Source: Rotaria socialis
Taxonomy: Eukaryota > Rotifera > Eurotatoria > Philodinida > Philodinidae
Assembly (NCBI GenBank): GCA_905331475.1
Contig: CAJNYU010000621.1
Coordinates: forward strand, 1-64,000
DNA: 64,000 bases
Direction: 5' to 3'
This document shows, in pieces, positions 16,801-29,959 of this stretch. Position 1 is the first letter of the stretch, and each line of letters opens with the position of its first letter. The translations under genes and the position numbers were made by a program. The notes beneath the pieces are model-generated. The model searched no databases, had not been told where the DNA came from, and saw only the letters and a list, made by a program, of their open reading frames with translations.

Positions 16801-17415
16801 TAACGAGGTCGTAATTGGCGAATTTAAGACGTTTTCATAACTTTCAGCGAATGAATATTTTCGTTTAGAATTATCATTACTTCTTGAAAATGTACTATTT
16901 ATTGGTGATCTTGCGCTTTTCTTTCCTGATGTATTTCATCGTTTTTACGATAAAGATCAACAACGTCGAATTCTAACATCATGGTCTTATTCATTTGCTG
17001 TTGAAACAGAATTTTATGATGAAAAATCGCTAGAAATTTTATCGTTGGTAAATTAAGAATTGCCGATTGACAACACCACAATCAATTTCACTTTATTACT
17101 TTTTTTTATAGATGGCCCAAGAACTGAATTTAATAGAAAAATCTGCCACGTTTCATAATCCCTATGTTTTCAATGAAAAAGATAAACAAGTAAAATATTA
17201 TCGCTATTCAATAGATTTCTATTTACTTCTTTTCAGAAGAAAAACATTGTACCCGTTGAAAAGCAACAAGAACAAGTGCAAAAAAAGAAATCTAAAGAAA
17301 AAATCAAGAAGAAACGAGGTAGAACAAAAATTAGTTTCTATTTCTTTCTTTTCCCCTCATTGATTAATTATTAATTTTAGGACCTGGTTTGTCCGGCAGT
17401 CGTACTGATCTGTGA
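13801..17415 (+). CDS. CCDC134: CCDC134 orthologue, seven exons, with calpain inside intron 1
   Basis: CCDC134 is a small secretory-pathway protein reported to be secreted and ER-retained in animals. Exons: 13801-13900, 16144-16265, 16318-16405, 16848-17047, 17112-17189, 17237-17318 and 17381-17415, giving 234 residues (human about 229). All junction phases agree. Exon 1 gives a signal peptide (residues 1-17, FIIFIVIISISFSEC). Exon 2 starts with YQAMFRTKRKE, matching the human YKKMF..KRRE segment across the junction. Later hallmarks are ILSLMAQEL, the FHNPY segment, a Lys-rich tail and a C-terminal GPGLSGSRTDL. That end resembles the human QSEL end, a KDEL-like signal. Intron 1 (13901-16143) contains a full calpain gene on the same strand. 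A TTTGTTTGTAG directly precedes the ATG and could be a trans- or cis-splice acceptor (inference). Confidence 0.88.
14012..16095 (+). CDS. Calpain-type cysteine protease without EF-hands, four exons
   Basis: Calpains are intracellular calcium-regulated cysteine proteases. Exons: 14012-14953, 15021-15482, 15529-15735 and 15796-16095; introns of 67, 46 and 60 nt; 636 residues. The protease core carries the Cys in QGELSDCWF, the His in VVGHSYSI and the Asn in RLRNPW, so the catalytic triad is intact. Splicing of intron 1 restores the usual DGEFWMTFQDFF boundary. A C2-like domain III follows (about 345-560), including REVTLYLRVSPGKYLVIPS and, after removal of the third intron, a PNRDGHFLLRIF strand. 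The C-terminus is a Ser/Thr/Pro-rich tail with no penta-EF-hand domain, so this is an atypical calpain. It lies wholly within CCDC134 intron 1, in the same orientation. Confidence 0.9.
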
Positions 17416-17965
17416 TGATAAATTTTCTTTCAAACTTGTTAGATTGTTGATTTATTTGTTATTTCTTCTTCTTACATTTCATAAGACAGACCTACAACCA
17501 TTTCTCTTCTTTTAATCATTTGTGGCAACTTGTTTAGTTGAATATAGACATTCTGAATAAAATCAACGTTTTTTTTAATGGAAGTTATGCATCCGATAAA
17601 GGAAGTTCGTCCATAATAAATGGCTTTTTTTTCAATGCTTTAATAGAAATAAAAAGAGATTACTTCAAGTAATAACGGAGACTTCATTTCCTGTCTTCAT
17701 ATGCAGAGACACATCTGCTGCTAGATATGCTTGTTTAGCAAGGATAAAAGAAACAGGAACAAACGGAAAATGTCGACATTCAATAGAAAAATCAATGATT
17801 TTTGACTTTCTATTTTCAAGGTAGGCGGAATTCAAGATCAAAATGAAGCAGAGCGAAAGAATTCTCTCGTCTAAAATATTCACAATGACTAGGCTTCTTC
17901 TTCTTCTGCTCCTGCCTTTTTTTCTTCCCGGAAAAAACTCATAGACATCATGCAACAGTGAACTA
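17416..17965. other. Intergenic between CCDC134 and the YbaY-like gene
   Basis: Presumably holds the CCDC134 3' untranslated region and the next promoter. An AATAAA lies near 17557. The minus-strand open frame here has no recognisable content. Confidence 0.45.
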
Positions 17966-18532
17966 TTGAAATTTCAATTGTGCCTATTACTATCGCAAGA
18001 ACAGCAGAATAAATATTATTCGATGATGATGAGTAAACAGAGTAAGCCTCCTCTTGATAATCAAATATTTCATTTCGATATTTCTATAGAATCAACGACT
18101 TTATCGCGGCAAACTACTCCTATGGCTCGACATACAATATGTGGTGTGATCGAAACTTTAAGCGATCAATGTGTTTTAGAGTTGGATGATGTTATTGTCG
18201 TTACTCTATCCGATATAACACTCTTGGAATCGACACGTGTCGATTGTCCACATATACCACAACGATTTATTGTATCTAATGTTAAATTGGAAAATTGTGA
18301 TTGTTTTCCAATACCATTTACACTTTATTATAATGAGGAAGAAATTGATGGAAATCTATGTTATGGTATACGATGTGATATTTTAGATAAAGACCAGCAA
18401 GTCAAATACAGTTCGGACCGATTCATTGATGTTCTTACTGACAAAAATCCCAAAACAAATGTACACATTACTGTCATACCATCTGGCGATCCTACAACAG
18501 CGGCTAACGACAAGACAGACGATGATGACTAG
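17966..18532 (+). CDS. YbaY/YscW-like beta-domain protein
   Basis: An intronless frame encodes 188 residues from the first ATG. A start at one of three consecutive ATGs (18023, 18026 or 18029) is equally likely and gives about 169 residues. The core (about residues 60-165) has the layout of the bacterial YbaY/YscW domain: GVIETL, then VIVVTLSDITLLES, then FPIPFTLYYNEEEI, then YGIRCDILDKDQQ and SSDRFIDVLTD. Bacterial members are lipoproteins or secretion chaperones; here no lipobox or signal peptide is seen, so a cytosolic form is implied. The tail is Asp-rich (DKTDDDD). The stop is only 73 bp from the convergent AIP stop. Intronless structure and a bacterial-type domain make horizontal transfer plausible but unproven. 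Confidence 0.65.
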   Translation: MKFQLCLLLSQEQQNKYYSMMMSKQSKPPLDNQIFHFDISIESTTLSRQTTPMARHTICGVIETLSDQCVLELDDVIVVTLSDITLLESTRVDCPHIPQRFIVSNVKLENCDCFPIPFTLYYNEEEIDGNLCYGIRCDILDKDQQVKYSSDRFIDVLTDKNPKTNVHITVIPSGDPTTAANDKTDDDD

Positions 18533-18605
18533 CTACACCAACATTAATAATAAAACGATGAAATACAAAAAACTAAATATTTATAATAAAAAAAAGACGT
18601 TTTGC

Positions 18606-21600
18606 TTAACTAAACATTTTTCCAGATAAACGTGATTTATCTTCTTGATATTTGTTGTGTTCAGCTTGCACTAGTTGTTGTAATTCATATTGAACTAATG
18701 TAAGAACTTTATCGTCATCTTTAACATTTTCCAGAAGATATTTATAATCATTTTTTGCTGCTTCAACATTCCATGCACTGACATGGGCTCGAGCACGACG
18801 GTAACGAGCCTTTCTATCTGTTGGATCGCTATCCAGTATGGTTGTTGCATGTTCGATAGCTGAATAGAAGTCGCCTAATTTCAGTTTACATTGTATAAAA
18901 TTGAGTAACAATGGACGACGTTGTAAATCCAATTGCCGCCATTCGACATCATTTGGTTTTTCTCTATTGAAGAAAAAAAAAATAACCACAGAATACAATC
19001 AATTAGATTTGTTGTTATAAATTTTACTTGAGCATAAGATCTTCAAAAAATTGTAAGGCTTGTCCATATTTACTAGCAGCTTCATCATATTTACCAACAT
19101 TATATAAATTATTTCCGGCTAATTTTAAATCAGGTATTTGACGTTGTTTTTCTTCATCGTTTAATAAGTACGTGTCTTTTTCGAATTCACCTGGATGCAA
19201 AACTTTGATTAATTCTAAAAAGAAAATATTATAATTTATAATTAATAGAAAAAATGTCAAAGTTGAATATTTTAAACAGAATTGTAGGACAAACATAAAA
19301 CCTGAACTCTATGACATTAAGGTCATAGTTCTACGTAGCTAATAATGTGAAAGCATTCGACTGACTGTTGAAAGATAATTACATTCTATGATGAAGTTAG
19401 GTAAACGAGTATATACACTTAGGCCTGACCAAATTTTCTGCAATTTAAATTAAAAACATTAGCGAAAAAGAGAAAGTTCGAGTTTTATTTTATTTAATGT
19501 TGATGATAGTTGCCATTATATATATATATATATATATATCAAGTTGAATCCTTTCTAACAATTTGTTAAAAGTATTTTTGAGCTGTTTTTCGAAAAACAA
19601 TTTAGGTACCTTGGATACCACGCGAACTAATCATATTTCGTTTATTTTATTAGTTAAACTACGTCCAATAGAATTGGTTAGCCAAAAATGGCATAGTATT
19701 AGGCATGGCGAATATGATGGATGTGACATTATATTGATTCCTTCTTCTGTCATCTAATTAATAACATGAAATAAGTATGGCGTCAACGATGATCGTCAAG
19801 CAATTTTGTACATTTCGGCCCTGATATCGCTGTTTGTTTCCATATTTCATTAACAAAGGGTTTCGGGCAATTTTAAATATAATACTTGTGACCTACAGTC
19901 TTGCCTCTATCGACACTGAGGACTATTTGATTTAAAGAATATACTGAACAGAGTTTTGGTTAAAATCTGTCTTCAGGGACTCCGATTAGGGGGAGGCTGT
20001 GGAGGGCCAGCCCCCCACAAAATTTAAGAAATAAAGTTGTTTCTGCGAAAATTTTTCCTAGATCTTGGGCTATTCGAAAAGTCTTGGTTGCAGTACGTCG
20101 GTGTACCGCCAATTAAGATGTTTTTTTTTTCTAGTAAAAATGTTGTTTTATGCATCCTATTGTTAAATGAATATTCTCGTTCTGCAGCTATTCGTCTCTA
20201 TTGGTGAGTCCGCTGTTCATTTTCTATTCGTGCCAGAAAATCTTTAATTTCTAACTTTTACTTCTGTCGAAAAATCTAGCCATTCTATTTATTTCTGCCA
20301 GCAAGTTCACTCCACTCTATTTGTTCAAGATTTCATAAAAAATCCAGGGCGCGCAAATCACGAAATGTAACATCTTTTGAATCTGATCAATTGAAACCGA
20401 AAGATGATGAGTTTTGAAAAGCTTTTTGGAATATTTCTTTTTATTCATATGTTGTTTTTACTTATTTTTAATAAAAATGAACTTGGATCATCTATGCTAG
20501 ATGATGATATTATAAATCAAGGATGTTCTTTTTGACGTATACTGTCTGCCAAAATTTAGCCCCACCCCCCCCCTCCCTTACTTCGAAAAGTAATCGGGAA
20601 CCATGTCTGCCTTCATGAACAATAGTCATTGACGATTCATCTTCAATAAGTCAGCTAGCATCAGATGACTTATGACTAACCTATCTAAAAAACACCATAT
20701 TCCATCACTAGTAGTACTAGAACGTAACTGCCATGACCGAACAGAATTTTTAAAACAATGAAATACGATTAGCCCATGTGGTATCCAAGGAACTTAATTT
20801 TTTTTGAACAAGAGCTCAAAAAAAACTTTTAACAAACTGTTAGAAAAGATTCAACTTGATATATATATAATCATGGCAACTGTCATCAACATTTAATAAA
20901 ATAAAACTCGAACGTTCTCTTTTTCTTTAATTTTTTTATTTAAATTGCATAACTTTTGGTCAGACCTAAGTCGAATAGACGAGAATTACAATGCGACTTG
21001 GTTTCTAGTCATTTATCTACTATAATAGCTATGATAAAAGTCAATCTATAAGATCGTTGATAGGCTTCCGCATATTGAGCGTTCAAAACATCTACAATTT
21101 CCACATCAACGTCACAGAATTTTCTCTCGTTAACATTAATCCTGCCCTTGCAAAGACCTCAGAAAAATCTCGAATTTGCATTTATAGGAAACTCTTAGAA
21201 GTTTGAATTGTGTATAAATATACAGTTGAGCTACATACCAAATGTAAAATCGAGTGGTTCTGGATGTCTCATTAGTCTGTCGAGATCTTCATGACCAAGA
21301 CCCTGTTCCAATGCCATAAAGCCACAACAATGATGATTTTCATGTTCTTCATCGTGTTTATGTTCTTTCATTTGATTTTTATAATAATCTCGAATTTGTT
21401 TGGCAACAGCTGGATAAACACCTATAAGCTGAATAGTAAAAATAATTTGATTATTGTTTTCGTAGGAGATACACAAATGAAATTCACATACATCTTTATC
21501 AACAGAAAACTTGGCTATTTCACCTAGACGCATTGTTTTTAAACATGTTTCCCAACACTCAATTTTAAATTGATGACCTAAGGTTATTTCCATAGGTTTT

Positions 21601-21824
21601 TTATATTTACGAGTATCATCGATCACTGTTCCATCTTGGGTTGTTGTTAAGAAATGAAAGAATATCTAAGATATGTTTAAAATAAAGATTCATATTTTTC
21701 CATCCGATTTTTTTTTCTTAATGCAAACCTTTGTTTCATCAACAAATTCAGGGAGTGGTTCTTTGCCGGCATTCAAAACTTGTTTCTTTATCGGACATTT
21801 TGATGCATCTGGTCCGTAGATCAT
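18606..21824 (-). CDS. AIP: AIP, FKBP-like TPR co-chaperone, five exons
   Basis: AIP/XAP2 is an HSP90 co-chaperone that binds client receptors. Exons on the minus strand: 21824-21729, 21665-21492, 21428-21239, 19214-19028 and 18963-18606, giving 334 residues (human 330). All phases agree. The N-terminal FKBP-like domain includes DGTVIDDTRKYKKPMEITLG, WETCLKTMRLGEIAKF and VYPAVAKQIR. The family CCG and LGHEDLDRLMRHPEPLDF segments follow. Three TPR motifs follow: LAGNNLYNVGKYDEAASKY, LLLNFIQCKLKLGDFYSA and KARYRRARAHVSAWN. The C-terminus EEDKARF-like helix appears as QEDKSRLSGKMFS. Intron 3 (19215-21238) is exceptionally long for this locus because it contains a transposon-like element. The gene is convergent with the YbaY-like gene and divergent from kinesin light chain. 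Confidence 0.93.
19417..20971. mobile_element. 1.55-kb non-autonomous DNA transposon in AIP intron 3
   Basis: The ends are long inverted repeats of roughly 230 bp each (about 19417-19655 and 20735-20971). Both begin ACTTAGG[C/T]CTGACCAAA and share the landmarks ATGTTGATGA, ATATATATATCAAGTTGAAT and CCTTGGATACCAC in opposite orientation. A (TA)n run lies in each arm. The 1.1-kb interior has no long open frame and holds GGGGGAGGC/AGCCCCCC tracts. Superfamily is uncertain and no clear target duplication was found. Confidence 0.7.
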
Positions 21825-23039
21825 TTTCTTCTATTAGACCTTTGGCAGCAGATATGTGTATTGACTTGTTGCGATGGTTAATCTAATTCGAACCAATCAT
21901 CTATTTTAGTTATCTATTGCCATCTATAATACTTATTTCCTTGCCTAATAATTTACTATTTAAGATAGTAAATTAAGATAAAAACCTATTTAAACATTTT
22001 GTTGGTCTATTTGACAATGCATCAAAATATGATTTTCTTATTTATGATTGGATAACACTGATGAGTCATGGAGTTCTGTATACACAAATGCGAACGAAAA
22101 AAAAAACTTATCCATCTTTTTTTTCCTGTTATTTTTTTGGTTTTTGACAGTCAGCATATGTGTGATGTTCTGTTCTCTTCTCTTCTCTTTTCGTTTTTAT
22201 TACAAGTAAGATATTGTATTACGTGTATTCATTTCCGTATTAAAGATAATTAAACATGTATGATGAAGTAGGAGATAAGGCCTTGACCTTTCTATGATTG
22301 ACTGTTACATTTATTCAATTATTTTTGAACATATACACCTGTATCCTATATTCATTCTTGTTTGAAGATAATACTAACAAATGATCATATTATTATGATA
22401 ACACAGCGTAATGTCAAATTTTCTACACGAGTGCCCTTTTTGTTTTGCTTAATGTGTCGCTTTGAAAAAATAAACATCTGAATTGATCTCTTCTTTTTCT
22501 TTCATTCCTTGCAGGCATTGTCTTTGATGTGCTTGCAAATAAGAGGAACATTGACAATCAGAGAAAAAGGTCATTTTGTGTTGTCATTCAAAGTGTAGTC
22601 AGATAAAATAGAAGAATTCTGATTGATGTCTACTTTGTATGCGTGCCACTCATGAGAAAATTCTTTTAGTTCAATATTCCGTGTAAATAGTTCTTTTCTT
22701 CTTAACTTTTGTTTTTTATGAGTGATCTTTTTCTCTCTTGTAACTCGATGAAATATTTCCTGTTTTCTCTTATCGTTACTATTGATTTGATGATGACTCC
22801 TCCAGCTGTTACCTCTGCAAGAACAATACGAGCAAAGTATATTACGAATATAAAAAAAGATCATTTCTTTTGCATACAGCCATTCTCGTTTATCCCGACT
22901 ACGAGGAAGAAAAGCTCAATAATGTTTCGACAAATTATAGAACAAGCACATTATTTAGACTATCTATTTTCTTTTTAGAATATTTTATGTAGATATTTAT
23001 GTATATTATTGAATCACCAGTAATTATTCTGTATATAAA
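21825..23039. other. Divergent intergenic region, AIP and kinesin light chain
   Basis: A 1.2-kb AT-rich region between two divergent genes that must carry both promoters. A TTCTCTTCTCTTCTC pyrimidine tract lies at about 22173-22190. No coding exon or strong repeat was found. Confidence 0.5.
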
Positions 23040-25285
<2,246 letters not shown>

Positions 25286-25694
25286 ATAATAATTTCTTAT
25301 TTTTATCATAACAGTGAAATGATTTAAATTATGTTCTCGATATTATTTGTCTCGTATTGTTGCTTTTGTCATTGCACTTTTTCTTGTTTTCATTTATATT
25401 GTAGTCGTTTATTGATCTCATTCACTTTTTTAAATCGGTTTGTGCTTGATGAAAGCTGTAAGCTGTGGCATTTAAAAAATACTACTAGAGGAAGAATTTT
25501 CAATTTTGACAATATATAAATATATATATACATATATGAATGTTTAATAAAAACGAAATAGATCGTCATTCCGTTTTAGATTGATCGAGAAGAAAAAAAA
25601 TATACTAACACAACAGATTAAATCACAAGCGAAGGAAAGATAACAAATTGAAAAGAAAACTTTCACACACAACGAGCCGTGCTAGCAAGCAGAG

Positions 25695-28619
25695 ATGGGT
25701 GAAGATTATTGGAATTCGTCGTCGGTTAGCAAAAAAAATATGTTCGATATAGATGGCAATAATACACTCGATGTAAGTTCTAGAATAATGGCAATGTGCA
25801 TTTTTTTTATTAGAAATCGAACTATATCTTAAAAATATAATATAGCGTTTTAAAAATCGTTCTGACCCATTGATTGTAAGTTTTTGTATTTGTTTGTTCG
25901 TCTACTCACGGTTACGGTTCATTCTTCTTCATAAAAACTGAAAGACTGGATCGGTGCAAACTAACTTCTTTGTTGCTGTTTTCTCATCGCTAATGCATTT
26001 TTTCTTGATATTTGTGATTTATTAATATTCTTGCTTTCTAATACATTCTTTGTTTTATTCAAAATCATTGTAGGATATTATCCTTGATTCAAGTCGTTCA
26101 ACACCACCAATAAATACAACAGGAGTGGTTTCAGCTCGTTTTCGTCCAGCAACTGCCACCCCAACTACTACTACTACTACTACTGCTGCTGCTAAAGCAA
26201 CGATTACCAAACCGGCTGCAAATAATTCTCTGATAACAACAACAACAACAACAAGTAATCAACCGAAATTTACTATTCCTACATCACAAGTTTCACGTCC
26301 TATCGATCAATCTGTTGAATGTAAGTAAAAACTATGTAGATATGCATGAAAATATTTTTTTCGCTCTTCTGTCTAACCTTTTCTTGTTTGTAATGAAATA
26401 AAGAATGCGATAGAAAAAAAGAAAGGAAAGAACGAAACACAACAACTGACGTTTAGTACTGACTCGAACATCAATCTACTTACAGAAAGAAAAAAAGCAG
26501 TCAGTACTTGCGAGATGAATTACTGATCATGAATAGTCCAAGTCCGAAGCCTTTCAAAAAATCTCAGAATTTATTGCGTAAAGTTGGTCAAAAAGTTGAA
26601 CAAACTTTTAATCTCGCTAATCCAAATATATTCCATGGTTCCTTATCATCATTAATTGACTTGCCCGATAGTGCGCTTCGTAGAGGAGTAAAAGATCGTA
26701 ATCTATCACGTGAAGATACAGTTTCATTACAAAACCTTCCCGAATACAGTCCGAAATCTCCAAAAGTCAAATTTCGAAAGAAAGATGGTAACATTCAATG
26801 GTAATTAAACAGATACAAAATTTTATTCATTTTAGCTGCTCGATTCGGTCGTTCACCAGTTCCGGGACCATCCAATGATATCCATTCCAATGCTCAATGG
26901 TTACCCAATGCAGAAGAATATCGTATGTCGATGAACTTTTACGCTCAATTATTTTATTTGCTATTTTAGCTGATCAAAATGTCAGAGATCGAAGTACACA
27001 GTACGACAAAGAAATGGAATTACGTTGTAAAAATCTACTAGAAAATAAAGTAGATATTGAAAAAAACTCGAAGAAACATTATTTTCGATATTCGGATTAT
27101 TTTAGAATGCGAAACTAGATGATATTCAAGATTATGATAAAAAAGCCTCGTTATTACGAATGGCTATTAAAGTTAATACACCCAATGCTACTGTTCCAGT
27201 AAATTTATTTTGTTTCTCTTTTGTGTTCGTTTATTTTGCATTTTTCTAGGTATTGATTTTTCTTGAAAATACTTTGTCACGACCATTATTCTTCGACTTG
27301 ATTAAACAGCATCCACAAGCCATAAATAATTATATAAATATGACAAAATTAAGATTTGACAATGATTATTATGTATCTATGCTCAAGTACGTTTGATAGA
27401 AGTGCTTATGTGATCTGAAATTTAATAGATATTTTATTTTCGTAGACAATTTGGTCGAAATGAAGATGTGGCAGTAAGTGAGAGATATATGCAATGAGCA
27501 AAAAGAAACCATTTCTATATTCGTAATTTAAGATGATACGTCTTCGACAAGCAAGTCAAGTCAATGATATGAATACTAAAATGGCGATATTAGATCAAGC
27601 AGCAACGTATAGTTACAATTTATAATTTGAAATTAAGTAAAAACCTAATTATGTTTTTCAGTGAACTTGGATCACATCCATGGTGGCATTTACAAATTGC
27701 TGAACAACGAATTTTACTTAAAAAGCAGCGAGAATTACAAAATGTATGGTTGAAGAATTCTTTAGATTGAATTTTAGGTTCTGTTTTTTTCTTCTAAATT
27801 TAGTCTCAAGCGAGTCGAACAGTTCTTGAGATATACAAAACAGTGTACGAAACAGATTTTCGAAAACAAAAACAAAATCGAAATACAGATAAAACAGTAC
27901 GAGATATATTGACTTGATTAAGAATGATGAAATTATTCTATTATTTTAGGCACTCGATCGAAGTAAAGAGTTCGAAACGGCTTTTCATGTAAATTTTCTT
28001 ATTAATTATCGGAAATTTTTTTAAAAAATTTGTAAAATAGATGTCTCCAGAAATAATTATGTGTGGTAAATTGTCTGTGATTATGCAATGTGGTTTACGA
28101 TCACATTATGATGATTTTATTCATCAAGCCATACATCAAGTATGTGTGATATAATGTCCGATAAGAATTTATTTTCAAATGCTTATTATTAGGGTATATT
28201 TGGAAAGAAATATATTATTGCACCAGAATATCTTGCTGATATGGTTTACAATTGGGTACGAGTAAGTGGCGATGGAGCAGAAAAAGCAAGTGAAACAGCT
28301 GCACGATTTCTTACAATGATTCCTGATCCAGATAAGCGTATTTATTTTGCTGAAAAATTCCAAAATTTTGATGTAGCTATCGATGTAAGTAACGAATCGA
28401 ATGTTTTGTTTTCTAGAATTTCTGATTTATTAACTTTTAGACAATTGTTAATATTCTTCGTGATCGATTACAATTAGAAAATTTACGTAGACGTATGCCA
28501 CATGATCACCCGGCATTTAATAAGGCTACATCACTCTTAGAAGTAAAAAACGATAAGCTATGCTTTATTCATTCTTATTTATTGTTTTTGTTAATTAGAA
28601 CACAAAATGGCGAAATTAA
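25695..28619 (+). CDS. VIPAS39: VIPAS39 / SPE-39 orthologue, sixteen exons
   Basis: VIPAS39 pairs with VPS33B in endosome-lysosome and polarised traffic. Exons: 25695-25772, 26074-26320, about 26486-26787, 26836-26922, 26970-27049, 27106-27198, 27250-27386, 27446-27473, 27533-27606, 27662-27743, 27804-27896, 27950-27988, 28041-28139, 28193-28384, 28441-28542 and 28599-28619. The N-terminus GEDYWNSSS matches the family EEYWNSS motif. The core has VPVLIFLENTLSRPLFF, against the human AVLIFLKRTLSKEILF. The end TKWRN resembles the human IRWKN end. Phases agree from exon 3 to the stop. At the exon 2/3 junction the strong GTAAGT donor leaves phase 1, while nearby acceptors fit phase 0 or 2, so this join is unresolved (missed microexon, alternative donor or lesion). 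Exon 2 encodes a Thr/Ala-rich stretch. Confidence 0.85.
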
Positions 28620-28858
28620 AAAAAAACGAATGCGTCGAATAATCGCCGTTTTGCTGTCAGATGAACGTATTATATTTAATTTTCCTTTTTTCAAAAATTT
28701 TATTTCACTCGGTAATTATTTTAAAAATAAGAAAACAAAATCAATTTCTTTTTTTTCAAAAACTTTAATGCAATGCATAAAATAAAGTAATGAATAAAAA
28801 TAATTTAAAGATAAAAATACTAATCAATGCCAAGTGTTTATCATTTTATTAAAGATAA

Positions 28859-29959
28859 TTAATTATTATTTTCGGTAGCTGTCGGTTCTTGAGGAATTTT
28901 TGAAGCTGAACCGATTCGTGGTGTAACTGCGACAGGTTGGATTTCATCGGATGATGGTGAGTTTTCTGTTAGAATAACAGGCGAATCAGTGGAATCAACA
29001 TTCGCTGTTATTGTAGATTCATCAGTTGATGTCACTTTAGCTACTGAAGCTGGACGTTCAATAATCGGTAGTGTTGCATCTGCATCATTTGCATTAAATA
29101 GTGTTGATGTATTTTGTTGTTCGGTGGTAGAATCGTCTACAGTTGTCTCATCTTGTTTTACACGTACCGATGGTGGTCTGGAGTTTGTTGGAACTGTATT
29201 TTGAGTGGCCGATTGTGGTCGTGCACCTATCGTCGTAGTCGGATCAGTAGAATCACTCCGTCTAGTTATATCGGTTGTTTGACTACCTGTTGTTGGTCTC
29301 GAACCTGGCGTGATAGTAGCCGAGTCGTTCGTAGTGGATTCGCTTGCTATTAGATTTGGAGAAGGTGGTCGTGAATTAACTGGTGCAACTGTACTTGGTT
29401 GGTCAACTTTTGTAGATCCTGATGGTGGTCGTGGACTGGCTACATTAATAGTATAACCATGTGTATTTGATTCATCGACTTTTGAATTAGCCGAAGGTAG
29501 TCGTGAAGACTTTTTCTCAGCATTTGTTGAATCCGTGACTGTATTAGAAGTAAGATCATTCTTTGCTGCTGATTGCGGATGTATACCTGAACCCGGGCGA
29601 GACCCACTGGCAGCAGCTTTTACTGATGGTGGGCATTCAGACGAAGAAGTTACTTCTTTTCCATCAACAGAAACATCTGATGATGCATCATTATCATTAG
29701 TAGTGACTTCCGGTGTCACTGTGGTCGTATCATTTTCCGCCGGTTTTAGCGATGCAGACGGTGGACGAGACGTTTTCACTGCAGACGATGGACGAGACGT
29801 TTTCACTGCAGACGATGGACGAGACGTTTTCGCTGCAGACGGTGGACGAGACGTTTTCGCTGCAGACGGTGGACGAGACGTTTTCGCTGCAGTTACTTGA
29901 TTCGCCGATTGACCACGAGATGATGATGAATTTTCAGAAGTAATAGGTGTTGACGACAT
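28859..29959 (-). CDS. Disordered Ser/Thr/Pro-rich protein with RPPSA repeats
   Basis: An intronless frame encodes about 366 residues from the favoured start MSSTPITSENSS at 29959; an ATG ten codons upstream (29989) is also in frame. The protein is almost entirely low-complexity Ser, Thr, Pro, Ala and Asp. Near its N-terminus are five tandem copies of a ten-residue unit (AAKTSRPPSA and variants). Dispersed SRPPS/SRPTTGS/ARPQSA motifs recur along the rest. Basic Arg-Pro-Pro-Ser motifs like these occur in microtubule-binding and phosphoregulated disordered regions, but no family is recognised. It is convergent with VIPAS39, with 239 bp between the stops. Confidence 0.65.
   Translation of the reverse strand: MSSTPITSENSSSSRGQSANQVTAAKTSRPPSAAKTSRPPSAAKTSRPSSAVKTSRPSSAVKTSRPPSASLKPAENDTTTVTPEVTTNDNDASSDVSVDGKEVTSSSECPPSVKAAASGSRPGSGIHPQSAAKNDLTSNTVTDSTNAEKKSSRLPSANSKVDESNTHGYTINVASPRPPSGSTKVDQPSTVAPVNSRPPSPNLIASESTTNDSATITPGSRPTTGSQTTDITRRSDSTDPTTTIGARPQSATQNTVPTNSRPPSVRVKQDETTVDDSTTEQQNTSTLFNANDADATLPIIERPASVAKVTSTDESTITANVDSTDSPVILTENSPSSDEIQPVAVTPRIGSASKIPQEPTATENNN
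29755..29901 (-). repeat. 30-bp coding minisatellite, five copies
   Basis: Five head-to-tail copies of a 30-bp unit (plus-strand word GACGAGACGTTTTC) encode the ten-residue RPPSA repeat of the disordered protein. Copies differ at only one to three sites, indicating recent expansion or homogenisation. Confidence 0.85.

Noticed and set aside
22068..22253. Small Phe-rich frame upstream of kinesin light chain
   Set aside because: Composition reflects T-rich and TTCTC-rich DNA; no splice or domain support.
29535..29943. Plus-strand frames opposite the RPPSA-repeat gene
   Set aside because: They mirror the 30-bp repeat; the minus frame is longer, starts near a sensible ATG and has the protein-like repeat motif.
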